Below, piece by piece: positions 32,669-41,375 of a stretch of 64,000 nt of DNA. The stretch comes from Actinomycetota bacterium (GTDB taxonomy: Bacteria > Actinomycetota > Acidimicrobiia > Acidimicrobiales > JAJPHD01). Each line of letters starts with the position of its first letter. Position 1 is the first letter of the stretch. Made by a program: the position numbers and the translations under genes. The DNA is taken from NCBI GenBank assembly GCA_021325455.1, contig JAJPHD010000008.1, positions 62,001-126,000 of the forward strand. The letters run 5' to 3'. The notes under the pieces are model-generated. The model had not been told where the DNA came from. It saw only the letters and a program-made list of their open reading frames with translations, and did no database searches.

Positions 32669-35524
32669 CTAGGAACACCCGCTGGTGGTGCCACAGGTCG
32701 GGCATACGTAGCAGGCGCCAGCCCGCTGCATGGCATTGCCGCACTGGTAGCAGTAGGGAGCGTCCCTGGCCTCACTGGCCGGGCCCCGCACCTCCGGGCC
32801 TGCCGGCGACGGCGCCCCCGCCAGCTCCAGGCCGGCCCGGTCGGCCGGGCTGAGCGGGCTCTCCACCATGACCTGGTTGGAGGTGGCCGCTTCCTCCACG
32901 CCAGGCAGGGTGGGCTGGGTCCTCTCACCGGTGGTGAGGACGCCCAGCTCCACCCGCTCCTCGTAAGGCAGGTAGTCCACGGCCAGCCGACGGAATATGT
33001 AGTCGACAAGGCTGGTGGCGATCCGGATGTCGGGGTCGTCGGTCATGCCCGCCGGCTCGAAGCGCATGCTCGTGTACTTGCGCACGAAGGTGGAGAGCGG
33101 GACGCCGTACTGGAGGGCGATGGAGACCGCCACCGAGAAGGCGTCCATGATGCCGGCCAGGGTGGAGCCCTGCTTGGACACCTTCATGAACACCTCGCCC
33201 GGGCGGCCGTCGTCGTACTCCCCCACCGTCACGTAGCCCTCGCAGTCGGCCACCTGGAACTTGAAGGTGCTCGACCGGCGGCGGCGGGGGAGGCGCTCGC
33301 GGATCGGCTGCTTCACCACCACGGTGGTCTGGTTGCCGAGGGCCCGCTCCAGCTCGGCCACCTTGGCGGCCAGCTCCCGGTCATGGGCCTCAGCGGGGGA
33401 AGCCGCCTCCTCCGGCGGGCCCGGCTCGGCGCCACCCTGCCTCTTGGTGGTGGCCAGGGGTTGGGCCACCTTGCAGTTGTCCCTATAGATGGCAATGGCC
33501 TTGAGGCCCATGCGCCAGGCATCGACGTGCAGCTGTTCCACGTCCTCCACGCTCACCTGCTCGGGCAGGTTGACGGTCTTGGAGATGGCCCCCGAGATGA
33601 ACGGCTGGGCGGCCGCCATCATGCGGATGTGGCCCATGTAGTGGATGGTGTTGTCGCCCATGGAGCAGGCGAAGACCGGCAGGTGCTCCTCCCGCAGGTG
33701 GGGGGCGCCGACGATGGTCTTGTGCTCGTCGACGTAGGCCACGATGGCAGCCACCTGGTCCTCGTCGTAGCCGAGCCGGCGCAGCGCCCGGGGGACGGTC
33801 TGGTTCACGATGGACATGGTCCCCCCACCCACCAGCTTCTTGGTCTTCACCAGGCTCAGGTCCGGCTCTATGCCGGTGGTGTCGCAGTCGAGGAGGAAGG
33901 AGATGGTCCCCGTGGGGGCGATGACGCTGGCCTGGGAGTTGCGCACCCCGTTCTCCTCCCCCACGGCCACGGCCTGGTCCCAGGCATCCTGGGCCGCCGA
34001 CAGGATCCCTGCCGGGACCAGGCACCGGTCGATCCTCGCCACCTCGTCCCGGTGCATGCGCAGCACGCCGAGCATGGCGTCACGGTTCTCGTGGAAGCCG
34101 GCGAAGGGCCCCATCCGGGCCGCCGTACGCGCCGAGGTCAGGTAGGCGTGGCCGGTCATGAGAGCGGTGATGGCCCCGGCCCACGCCCGCCCCTCGTCTG
34201 AGTCGTAGGGGAGGCCCTGGGCCATGAGCAGGGCGCCCAGGTTGGCGTAGCCGATCCCGAGCTGGCGGAACCGCCTGGACGTATCGGCAATCTTCTCCGT
34301 CGGGTAGTCGGCATTGCCCACCAGGATCTCCTGGGCCGTGAAGAGGACCTCGACGGCGGCCCTGAAGCCCGCCACGTCGAAGTCCCCGTCGTCGGAGAGG
34401 AACTTGAGCAGGTTGAGACTGGCCAGGTTGCAGGCGGAGTTGTCGAGGTGCATGTACTCACTGCACGGGTTGGAGGCGTTGATCCGCCCCGTGGCCGGAG
34501 CCGTGTGCCAGCGGTTGATGGTGGTGTCGAACTGCATCCCGGGATCGGCGCACTCCCAGGCTGCGGTGGCGATCTGGCGGAAGAGGTCCCGTGCCTTGAC
34601 CGTCCGCATGACCTCGCCCGTGGTGACAGCCCGGAGCTCCCAGTCCCGGTCCTCCACGACTGCCTGCATGAACTCGTCGGTCACCCTGACGGAGTTGTTG
34701 GCGTTCTGGTACTGGATGGAGTGGCTGTCCCGGCCGTCGAGGTCCATGTCGAAGCCGGCGTCGCGAAGGGCACGGGCCTTGCGCTCCTCAAGTGCCTTGC
34801 ACCAGATGAAGTCCTCGATGTCCGGGTGGTCCACGTCGAGGATCACCATCTTGGCGGCACGGCGCGTCTTGCCGCCCGACTTGATGGTCCCCGCCGATGC
34901 GTCCGCCCCCCGCATGAAGCTGACCGGCCCCGAGGCCGTCCCTCCGCCCGTCAGGGGCTCCCGGGACGAGCGGATCCTGGAGAGGTTCACCCCCGCCCCC
35001 GAGCCCCCCTTGAAGATGATCCCCTCCTCTGTGTACCAGTTGAGGATGGAGGCCATGCTGTCCTCCACCGAGAGGATGAAGCAGGCCGAGGCCTGCTGGG
35101 GGACGCCCCTCACCCCGACGTTGAACCACACCGGGGAGTTGAAGGCCGCCCGCTGGGACACGATCAGGTAGCGAAGCTCGTCGGCGAAGGCCCGGGCCTC
35201 CTCACCATCGACGAAGTAGCCGTCCCGCTCCCCCCAGGCCGTTATGGAGTCCACCACCCGGTCCACCACCTGGCGCAGGGAGGACTCCCGCTCCGGGGAG
35301 CCCAGGGGGCCCCTGAAGTACTTCTGGGCCAGGATGTTGGTGGCGTTCATGCTCCACGTCGACGGCACCTCCACCCCGCGCTGCTCGAAGGCCACGCTCC
35401 CGTCGACGAAGCTGGTGATGCGGGCATCCCTCCGCTCCCAGGTGACCTGGTCGTAGGGGTGGACCCCCTTGGTCGTGAAATGGCGCCGGATGCCGATGCC
35501 CAGCCGCTGAGGAGCAATGGCCAT
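32669..35524 (-). CDS. nrdJ: Adenosylcobalamin-dependent (class II) ribonucleotide reductase
   Basis: A 951-residue enzyme that reduces ribonucleotides to deoxyribonucleotides with vitamin B12 coenzyme. The active-site and fold motifs include AAFNSPVWFNVGV, GGSGAGVNLSRIRSS, NPCSEYMHLDNSACNLASLN and APTGTISFLLDCDTTGIEP. The C terminus bears cysteine pairs (CYQCG, CYVCPTCG) that act as the redox shuttle or zinc site of the family. The ATG at 35524 is chosen because the family opening MAIAPQRLGIGIRRHFT begins there; the extension upstream is unlike the family. A ribosome site GAGGAGG lies about 11 bases upstream. Confidence 0.95.
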   Translation of the reverse strand: MAIAPQRLGIGIRRHFTTKGVHPYDQVTWERRDARITSFVDGSVAFEQRGVEVPSTWSMNATNILAQKYFRGPLGSPERESSLRQVVDRVVDSITAWGERDGYFVDGEEARAFADELRYLIVSQRAAFNSPVWFNVGVRGVPQQASACFILSVEDSMASILNWYTEEGIIFKGGSGAGVNLSRIRSSREPLTGGGTASGPVSFMRGADASAGTIKSGGKTRRAAKMVILDVDHPDIEDFIWCKALEERKARALRDAGFDMDLDGRDSHSIQYQNANNSVRVTDEFMQAVVEDRDWELRAVTTGEVMRTVKARDLFRQIATAAWECADPGMQFDTTINRWHTAPATGRINASNPCSEYMHLDNSACNLASLNLLKFLSDDGDFDVAGFRAAVEVLFTAQEILVGNADYPTEKIADTSRRFRQLGIGYANLGALLMAQGLPYDSDEGRAWAGAITALMTGHAYLTSARTAARMGPFAGFHENRDAMLGVLRMHRDEVARIDRCLVPAGILSAAQDAWDQAVAVGEENGVRNSQASVIAPTGTISFLLDCDTTGIEPDLSLVKTKKLVGGGTMSIVNQTVPRALRRLGYDEDQVAAIVAYVDEHKTIVGAPHLREEHLPVFACSMGDNTIHYMGHIRMMAAAQPFISGAISKTVNLPEQVSVEDVEQLHVDAWRMGLKAIAIYRDNCKVAQPLATTKRQGGAEPGPPEEAASPAEAHDRELAAKVAELERALGNQTTVVVKQPIRERLPRRRRSSTFKFQVADCEGYVTVGEYDDGRPGEVFMKVSKQGSTLAGIMDAFSVAVSIALQYGVPLSTFVRKYTSMRFEPAGMTDDPDIRIATSLVDYIFRRLAVDYLPYEERVELGVLTTGERTQPTLPGVEEAATSNQVMVESPLSPADRAGLELAGAPSPAGPEVRGPASEARDAPYCYQCGNAMQRAGACYVCPTCGTTSGCS

Positions 35525-35633
35525 ATCCCTCAAGCCTCCTCGCCCAGAGAGTGCGTTCCAACAACTGCCCCGGCCACCTGATCGGCAGCCCCGCGGGCAC
35601 ACTTCCCCGGAGGGCCACGGTCACAACGACCGG

Positions 35634-35668
35634 GGTGTAATTACACCACCGTAGTCCTCCGCCGTCAA
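35634..35668 (-). promoter_or_regulatory. nrdJ promoter with palindromic -10 region
   Basis: On the minus strand a -35 hexamer TTGACG (35668-35663) is separated by exactly 17 bases from TGTAAT (35645-35640), close to the sigma-70-type consensus. The -10 box is embedded in a perfect 14-bp palindrome, GGTGTAATTACACC (35634-35647), which could be a repressor operator. The leader to the ATG would be roughly 105-110 bases. The site does not fit the NrdR box consensus. Confidence 0.62.
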
Positions 35669-35689
35669 CGCCAAGCCTGGCACGGGCCC

Positions 35690-36199
35690 CTAGACGTGGC
35701 GAATCACCTGGTCACGGGGCCGGCGGTCGGCCCTGGCCACCCACTCCTCGGGTGAGCGGCGCCCGGGGTCGGCACCTCCTTCGGGGTACCCGAAGGAGAT
35801 GATGGTAGCCACCTCCTCCCCTTCCGCCAGCCCCAAGGCAGCGGCCACCGCCCCGGCGTCCCGGGGGCCGTTGGGGCAGGACCCCACACCGGCGTCCCAG
35901 GCGGCGAGCATCATGTTCTCGGCCGCCCGCCCGGCGTCGAAGGAGACGGGGCCCTTCCCCCCCGTCACCACGGCCACCACCAGGGCCGCCCCCCGGAGGT
36001 TGGCCGGCTCCCAGACCGCTTCAGCCACCCTCGCCACCGTCCCGGGGCTGAGGACCAGGAAGCTCCAGGGCTGACGGTTGCGGGAGCTGCCGCTCACCCT
36101 CCCGGCATCCAGGATCCGCTCCACCACCTCCTCGGGTACGGGGCGGCCGGCGTAGCGCCGGCGGGCCCGCAGGCTGGCCAGGGCCAGGTACGTCTCCAT
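35690..36199 (-). CDS. Nitroreductase-family protein
   Basis: A 169-residue FMN oxidoreductase, shorter than most nitroreductases. The N-terminal FMN-binding stretch LRARRRYAGRPVPEEVVERILDAGRVSGSSRNRQPWSFLVL and the central AGRAAENMMLAAWDAGVGSCPNG match the family, as does the C-terminal VATIISFGYPEG. The physiological substrate is unknown. The ATG overlaps the stop of the upstream MBL-fold gene by three bases, so the two are translationally coupled. The nrdJ promoter lies just downstream of its stop. Confidence 0.88.
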   Translation of the reverse strand: METYLALASLRARRRYAGRPVPEEVVERILDAGRVSGSSRNRQPWSFLVLSPGTVARVAEAVWEPANLRGAALVVAVVTGGKGPVSFDAGRAAENMMLAAWDAGVGSCPNGPRDAGAVAAALGLAEGEEVATIISFGYPEGGADPGRRSPEEWVARADRRPRDQVIRHV

Positions 36200-37032
36200 C
36201 ACTCCTCCTCGTCCAAGCGGGAGCCCCGCGTCATCCGGGCAACGTACCTCTCGGCGGACCGGCGGACGGCGCCCGCTCCGTCCCCCACCACCACCCTCCC
36301 CCACCACCCGCCGTAGATCCGCTCGAAGCGGTAACGGCCCACCCGGTCGGCGATGTCGAGGACGGTGGCCGCCGGCAGGGGTATGAGGTTCGGGTAGCTC
36401 CACATGAAGCTGACCCAGCGCCGGTCAGCCACCACGGTCACCGTGTCGCCGGTGAGGAGGGCACCCCGCCCCCCGGCACCCGTCGGCCAGTGCAGCACGG
36501 CCGCCCCGTCGAAGTGCCCTCCCGTGCGGGCCAGGGTCACCCCCGCCACCGGCTCGACCTCGTCCTCGTCCCACACCCTCAGGCTGGGGGGGCGGCGCAT
36601 GACCCAGTCACGGTCGGCGGCGGGGACCCAGACGGTGGCGCCACCAAAGGCCTCGCTCCAGTCCACCATGCTGCCGTAAAAGTGGGGATGGGAGAAGCAG
36701 ATGGCATCTATGCCCCCGAGCCTGCGCACCGCCTCCACCGTCTCGGGGTGAAGCAGGGGTATGCAGTCCCACAGCACGTTGCCTCCCGGGGCCCGCACCA
36801 GGAGGGCCCTCTGGCCGATGGCGAAGGAGGGGCTGGTCCCGATGCCCCACAGCTCGGGCTCCTCCTCGCGCAGCTCGTTGGTGTGGCCCGACGCCAGCTC
36901 CTGCTGGGTTGTCCAGCGCTGCCCCCCCCATCCCACGTACTGGCGCTCGTCGAGGCAGATGGGGCAGGAGCCCGGGGGGTCGGCGGTGTCCTCGTGCTGC
37001 ACGCCGCAGGTGGCGCAGATCCAGGCTGTCAT
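36199..37032 (-). CDS. MBL-fold protein with N-terminal rubredoxin-like zinc knuckle
   Basis: A 277-residue two-part protein. Residues 1-30 form a four-cysteine knuckle: Cys6 and Cys9 (WICATCG), Cys23 and Cys26 (CPICLD), similar to rubredoxin or a zinc ribbon. The rest has the MBL fold, but the metal motif normally HxHxDH reads SHPHFYG, so the Asp and third His are missing. A later GGHFDGAAV and LTGDTV are kept. It may bind one metal or none. The electron-carrier-like knuckle and the coupled nitroreductase hint at a redox role, which is inference. Confidence 0.8.
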   Translation of the reverse strand: MTAWICATCGVQHEDTADPPGSCPICLDERQYVGWGGQRWTTQQELASGHTNELREEEPELWGIGTSPSFAIGQRALLVRAPGGNVLWDCIPLLHPETVEAVRRLGGIDAICFSHPHFYGSMVDWSEAFGGATVWVPAADRDWVMRRPPSLRVWDEDEVEPVAGVTLARTGGHFDGAAVLHWPTGAGGRGALLTGDTVTVVADRRWVSFMWSYPNLIPLPAATVLDIADRVGRYRFERIYGGWWGRVVVGDGAGAVRRSAERYVARMTRGSRLDEEE

Positions 37033-37066
37033 CCCCCGATCATGCCCGGCGCGAGATGATGGTGCC

Positions 37067-38389
37067 GTGGCCTCCCTCCCCTCGCCCGGGGCCGCCGGCG
37101 TTCCCGGCCCCCCGGGGGAGCCGGCGACGACCGATGCCAGCGCGGCCTACCTCCGCCTCCTCGTCGTGCTGCTCGCTTCAGCGGCGTTCTTCGACGGCTT
37201 CGACGACCAGGTGATCTCCCTCCTGCTGCCCGACGTGCAGCGCAGCTTCCACGCCAGCGTCACCACCTTGGGCCTCATACACATCCCCATAGGCGCCGGC
37301 CAGTTCGTGGCCTTCTTCATCGTCTACCTGTCGGACCGCGTGGGCCGCCGGCCCCTGCTCCTTTGGACCATCTTCGGCTACACCCTGTTCACGGTCCTCA
37401 CGGCCGCCTCCCCCACCATCTGGGCCTACGCCTGGTTCCAGTTCGGGGCGGCCACCTTCACCGGCGCCGAGTACGGCGTGGCCGTCACCATGGTCATAGA
37501 GGAGTTCCCCACCCTCCAGCGGGGACGGGCCCTGGGGGGCCTCATGGCCATGGGGCCGCTGGGGGCGATCCTGGTCGGCCTCCTGGCCGCCACCCACCTC
37601 CAGTCCTCCCCGCTGTCGTGGCGGGCCTTCTACCTGGTCGGGGTCATCCCCCTTCTGGTCGTGGCCTGGGGGAGGCGCAGGTTGCGGGAGACGGCCCGCT
37701 TCGAGGCCGAGCGGGCCCGCCGGGCCCACTCGCCGGGAGCACGACGCTCGGGGCGCCAGCAGCTCCTGGAGCTGCTGGCGGCCTGGAGGGCCGAGTCGCG
37801 GGGCCGGCTCGTCGCCGTGGGCCTGGTCTCCTTGTGCCAGACGCTGCCGGTCTCGGCCGGCACGGCCTGGTGGGCCTTCTACGCCGAGCGCCAGCTCGGC
37901 TACTCCTCCACCCGGGTGGCCCTCTACTTCCTGGTGGCGGCGGGTGTCGGCGCCGTCGGCTATTACGCCTGCGGGTGGCTCATGGAGCGCGTCGGCCGGC
38001 GCCCCACTTCCGGGCTGTACGTGCTGGCCACCATCGGCTTCGGCGTGTCCCTGTTCCAGGTTCAGGGCCACTGGCTGAGCTTCGTGCTCCTCGTGGGGGC
38101 GGTGTTCTTCGGCCTGGGGATCGGGCCGGTGCTCTCCGCCTTCGCCACCGAGCTCTTCCCGACCAGCATCCGGGCCCAGTCGTCGGCCTGGATCCGCAAC
38201 TTCTTCGCCAGCACGGGCATGCTGGGGGGGCCGGCGCTGGTCGGGGTGCTCGGGGCCAGCGGGGGCCTCATCGGCAACGTGGGCGATGCCGCCAGCGTCC
38301 TGGGGGCGCTGCTCGTGCCCAGCCTCTTCATCATCTGGCGCTATCTCCCCGAGAGCCGGGGCCGCCAGCTGGAGGAGCTGTCGGGGTGA
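37067..38389 (+). CDS. MFS sugar/organic-acid transporter
   Basis: A 440-residue major facilitator with 12 predicted helices in two halves separated by a basic loop (about 205-245). The signature between helices 2 and 3 is DRVGRRPLLLW, with a second copy MERVGRRPTSGLY after helix 8. The pattern resembles metabolite:H+ symporters. GTG 37067 is the first start in frame giving the N-terminal cytoplasmic segment. The stop overlaps the GTG of the glycerol kinase gene by four bases, so glycerol or a related polyol is a reasonable substrate guess. Confidence 0.85.
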   Translation: MASLPSPGAAGVPGPPGEPATTDASAAYLRLLVVLLASAAFFDGFDDQVISLLLPDVQRSFHASVTTLGLIHIPIGAGQFVAFFIVYLSDRVGRRPLLLWTIFGYTLFTVLTAASPTIWAYAWFQFGAATFTGAEYGVAVTMVIEEFPTLQRGRALGGLMAMGPLGAILVGLLAATHLQSSPLSWRAFYLVGVIPLLVVAWGRRRLRETARFEAERARRAHSPGARRSGRQQLLELLAAWRAESRGRLVAVGLVSLCQTLPVSAGTAWWAFYAERQLGYSSTRVALYFLVAAGVGAVGYYACGWLMERVGRRPTSGLYVLATIGFGVSLFQVQGHWLSFVLLVGAVFFGLGIGPVLSAFATELFPTSIRAQSSAWIRNFFASTGMLGGPALVGVLGASGGLIGNVGDAASVLGALLVPSLFIIWRYLPESRGRQLEELSG

Positions 38390-39897
38390 GCGTCGCCGTG
38401 GTGGCCGTGGACGCCGGCACCACCGGTGTACGGGCCTTGGCCGTGAGCGAGGAGGGCGTCCCATTGGCCGGCGCCTACCGGGAGATAGGCCAGCACTTCC
38501 CCCGGCCGGGCTGGGTGGAGCAGGACCCGGAGGAGATATGGCAGGCGGTCGTGGCCACCGTGGGCGAGGTGGCAGCCTGGGTGGCTGATGGTGGCCACAC
38601 CGTGGCCGCCATCGGCCTCGCCAACCAGCGGGAGACCGTGGTGGCCTGGGACCGGCGCAGCGGCAGGCCGCTGTACCGGGCCATCGTGTGGCAGGACCGG
38701 CGCACCGCCGGCCGCTGCCGGCAGCTGGCGGAGGCGGGCCACCACGACCTGGTGCGGGCCCGCACGGGCCTCGTGCTCGACCCCTACTTCTCGGCCACCA
38801 AGATCGAGTGGCTGCTCGCCGAGGGAGGCGTCGAGGCCGGACCCGACCTCGCCCTCGGCACGGTGGACGCCTGGATCCTCTGGCACATGACGGGGGGCTC
38901 CAGCTTCGCCACCGACCCTTCCAACGCCAGCCGCACTCTCGTGTACGACATCGTGGAGCGGCGCTGGTCGGAGGAGCTGTGCGAGCTGTTCGGCGTGCCC
39001 ATGGCAGCCCTGCCCGAGGTGCGCCCCAGTGCCGGGCGCTTGGGGCAGCTGGCCCCCGGCGCCTCCTGCGCCACCGGGCTCGTGGCCGGCACTCCCATCG
39101 CGGGCATGGCCGGGGACCAGCCCGCCGCCCTTCTCGGCCAGGCCTGCCTTCAGCCCGGCATGGCCAAGGCCACCTACGGCACGGGCACCTTCGTCCTGCT
39201 CAACGCCGGTCCCGGTCCGCCGGCGCCCGGGCCCGGGCTGCTCGCCTCGGTGGCCTGGGACCTGTCAGGAGCGGTCCGCAGCCACCACCTGGCATACGCC
39301 CTCGAGGGGTCCATCTTCTCCACCGGCTCGGCCATCCAGTGGCTGCGAGACGGGCTGGGCCTCATCGACCGGGCCGAGGAGGCCGCCACCCTGGCCGCAT
39401 CGGTGCCGGACACCGCCGGCCTCGTGCTCGTCCCCGCCTTCACCGGCCTGGGCAGCCCCTGGTGGGACCCCGCTGCCCGGGGAGCCGTGGTCGGGGTGAC
39501 CAGGGGGGCAGGCCGGGCCCACCTGGCCCGGGCCGCCCTCGAGGCCGTGGCCCACCAGGTCCGTGACGTGGTGGATGCCATGGCCGCCGCCGGCGGCCAT
39601 GGCATCCGGTGCCTGCGCGCCGACGGCGGGGCCTCGGCAGCCGACCTGCTCCTACAGCTCCAGGCCGACCAGCTGGGGGTGCCGGTGGCCCGGTCGCAGG
39701 TGAGGGAGACAACCGCCCTCGGGGCCGCCTACCTCGCCGGCCTGGGCGTGGGGGTGTGGGCCTCGCCGGCCGAGGTGGCCGCCTGCTGGCACCTGGACCG
39801 TGAGTTCCGGCCCGGCCCGGGACGGGCCGGGCCGGAAGGCGCCCACTCCAGCTGGCTCCGGGCCCTGGAGAGAGCAAGGGGCTGGGCCCCCGGTTAG
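38386..39897 (+). CDS. glpK: Glycerol kinase
   Basis: A 503-residue FGGY-family kinase that phosphorylates glycerol to sn-glycerol 3-phosphate with ATP. The N-terminal phosphate loop is VDAGTTGVRALAV. Substrate and hinge motifs include IGLANQRETVVAWDRRSGRPLYRAIVWQDRRTA, YFSATKIEWLL, GMAGDQPAALLGQ, KATYGTGTF and the signature LRADGGASAADLLLQLQADQL. These are characteristic of GlpK more than of other FGGY sugar kinases. The GTG start overlaps the MFS gene stop. A second, more divergent FGGY kinase lies at 51845-53311. Confidence 0.92.
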   Translation: MSVAVVAVDAGTTGVRALAVSEEGVPLAGAYREIGQHFPRPGWVEQDPEEIWQAVVATVGEVAAWVADGGHTVAAIGLANQRETVVAWDRRSGRPLYRAIVWQDRRTAGRCRQLAEAGHHDLVRARTGLVLDPYFSATKIEWLLAEGGVEAGPDLALGTVDAWILWHMTGGSSFATDPSNASRTLVYDIVERRWSEELCELFGVPMAALPEVRPSAGRLGQLAPGASCATGLVAGTPIAGMAGDQPAALLGQACLQPGMAKATYGTGTFVLLNAGPGPPAPGPGLLASVAWDLSGAVRSHHLAYALEGSIFSTGSAIQWLRDGLGLIDRAEEAATLAASVPDTAGLVLVPAFTGLGSPWWDPAARGAVVGVTRGAGRAHLARAALEAVAHQVRDVVDAMAAAGGHGIRCLRADGGASAADLLLQLQADQLGVPVARSQVRETTALGAAYLAGLGVGVWASPAEVAACWHLDREFRPGPGRAGPEGAHSSWLRALERARGWAPG

Positions 39898-39924
39898 CGC
39901 TCCTCGCCCTTAGATCCGGAAGCC

Positions 39925-40659
39925 CTAGGTACGGAGCGGGGCCGGCGCCAGCGGCGCCGGCGCCCGGCCCTCCATCCCCTCTCCCCGCTTGGCGTAGCGG
40001 TCAACGTACTCCTGGCCCGACAGGGAGGCGATCTCGAACATCACCTCGTCTGTCAGCTCCCGCAGGACGAGGGGGTCGGCAGCGCGCTCCAGGTACCGCT
40101 CCAGCGGGACCGGAGGCGAGAACCGGACCGTCACGGAACGGAAGACCCTCGGGCGCACCCGCCCGATGGGCAGCACCTCGGCCGTGCCGATCATGGCCAC
40201 CGGTATCACGGGAACCCGGCACTCGAGGGCCAGGCGGGCCACCCCCGTGTGCCCACGGTAGAGGCGGCCGTCGGGCGAGCGGGTCCCCTCGGGGTAGATG
40301 CCGAACAACCTTCCGGCCTCCAGCACCTCCCGGGCCGCGGCCAGGGCTCCCTCGGAGGCCGCCCCGCCCGTGCGCTTGATGGGGATCTGACCGGTGGAGC
40401 GGAAGAACCACGCCTTGCGAGGGTCCTCGAAGTACTCCGCCTTGGCCACGAAGGTCAGTCGCCGGCGTAGCACCAGGGGAAGGAAGATGGAGTCGCAGAA
40501 CGACAGGTGGTTGCTGGCCAGTATCGCCGCTCCCCGGCGGGGCACGTGACGGGCCCCCTCCACCCTGACCCGGTAGAGCAGGACCAGGATGGGGGTGAGC
40601 ACGGCCTTGATCACCCAGTAGGCCACGCCGCAGCGTACAGCCGGTCCGCGGGTCGGCAC
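39925..40659 (-). CDS. plsC: 1-acyl-sn-glycerol-3-phosphate acyltransferase
   Basis: A 244-residue membrane-associated acyltransferase that converts lysophosphatidate to phosphatidate. Motif I NHLSFCDS (HX4D), motif II around GQIPIKRTGG, motif III YPEGTRSPDG and motif IV VPVIPVAMIGT are all present. An N-terminal hydrophobic helix anchors it. The GTG at 40659 is preferred because an AAAGG ribosome site lies seven bases upstream; GTG 40626 is an alternative. It is divergent from a TetR gene only 20 bases away, so the regulator may control it. Confidence 0.9.
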   Translation of the reverse strand: MPTRGPAVRCGVAYWVIKAVLTPILVLLYRVRVEGARHVPRRGAAILASNHLSFCDSIFLPLVLRRRLTFVAKAEYFEDPRKAWFFRSTGQIPIKRTGGAASEGALAAAREVLEAGRLFGIYPEGTRSPDGRLYRGHTGVARLALECRVPVIPVAMIGTAEVLPIGRVRPRVFRSVTVRFSPPVPLERYLERAADPLVLRELTDEVMFEIASLSGQEYVDRYAKRGEGMEGRAPAPLAPAPLRT

Positions 40660-40679
40660 CGAGCTACCTTTACCGCCCG

Positions 40680-41333
40680 ATGCCCACGGCCCGGGGCCTT
40701 ACCGAGCGCGGCCGCCAGCGCCGGCGCCAACTTCTCGACCATGCCGCCCGTCGCTTCGCTACAGGCGGCTACGACCCCACCCCGGTGGCCGGCATCGTGG
40801 AGGACCTGGGGGTGGGCAAGGGTGTCTTCTACTGGTACTTCTCCTCCAAGGAGGAGCTGTTCAGGGAGATCCTGCGGGAGGCTCAGCAGGACCTGCGCCG
40901 GCGCCAGCAACAGGCCATAGATGGCGAGCCGGACCCCGTGCGGCGGCTGGAGCTGGGCATCCGGGCCTCCCTGGGGTGGCTGGCCGAGCACAGGCACCTC
41001 GCCACGCTGTTCAGCTTCGCCCGCAGCGACGAGCGCTTCTCCACCATGGTGAGCCACGGAGACGACGTGGCGGTGGCCGATGCCCTCCGACACGTGAAGG
41101 AGGGCATCGTGGCAGGCCGCATCCGTGACGCCGACCCCCTCGCCCTCACCCATGCCATGGTGGGGGTCATAAACCACCTGGCCCGCACCATGGTGCTGGA
41201 GGGGGGCGCCGATCCCGGGGAGGTGGCAGAGGAGGCGGTGGCCTTCTGCCTGGGGGGGCTGCTGGCGCCCGGCCAGGCGCCGGCGCCGGTTCCAGGGCAC
41301 ATGGGCCCGGTGGGCAGGGCGGCCCTTTCGTAG
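40680..41333 (+). CDS. TetR/AcrR-family transcriptional regulator
   Basis: A 217-residue TetR-type repressor. The helix-turn-helix is LLDHAARRFATGGYDPTPVAGIVEDLGVGKGVFYWYFSSKEELF. The C-terminal helical domain includes LEGGADPGEVAEEAV and a Pro/Ala-rich tail. It is divergent from plsC with 20 bases between starts, so the promoters must overlap. A role in repressing acyl-lipid synthesis, as known for FadR-like TetR proteins, is plausible but not shown. Confidence 0.88.
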   Translation: MPTARGLTERGRQRRRQLLDHAARRFATGGYDPTPVAGIVEDLGVGKGVFYWYFSSKEELFREILREAQQDLRRRQQQAIDGEPDPVRRLELGIRASLGWLAEHRHLATLFSFARSDERFSTMVSHGDDVAVADALRHVKEGIVAGRIRDADPLALTHAMVGVINHLARTMVLEGGADPGEVAEEAVAFCLGGLLAPGQAPAPVPGHMGPVGRAALS

Positions 41334-41375
41334 GACTACCATCCCACCTGGGCCGGGACCGGGGCGGCGCGCCTG

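Noticed and set aside
32901-35581. Plus-strand frames of 200-400 residues antisense to nrdJ and neighbouring genes
   Set aside because: No family motif; they mirror the codon bias of the opposite strand.
35634-35647. NrdR box upstream of nrdJ
   Set aside because: The palindrome has GTGT...ACAC polarity, opposite to the ACAC...GTGT of the NrdR consensus, and it is single rather than paired.
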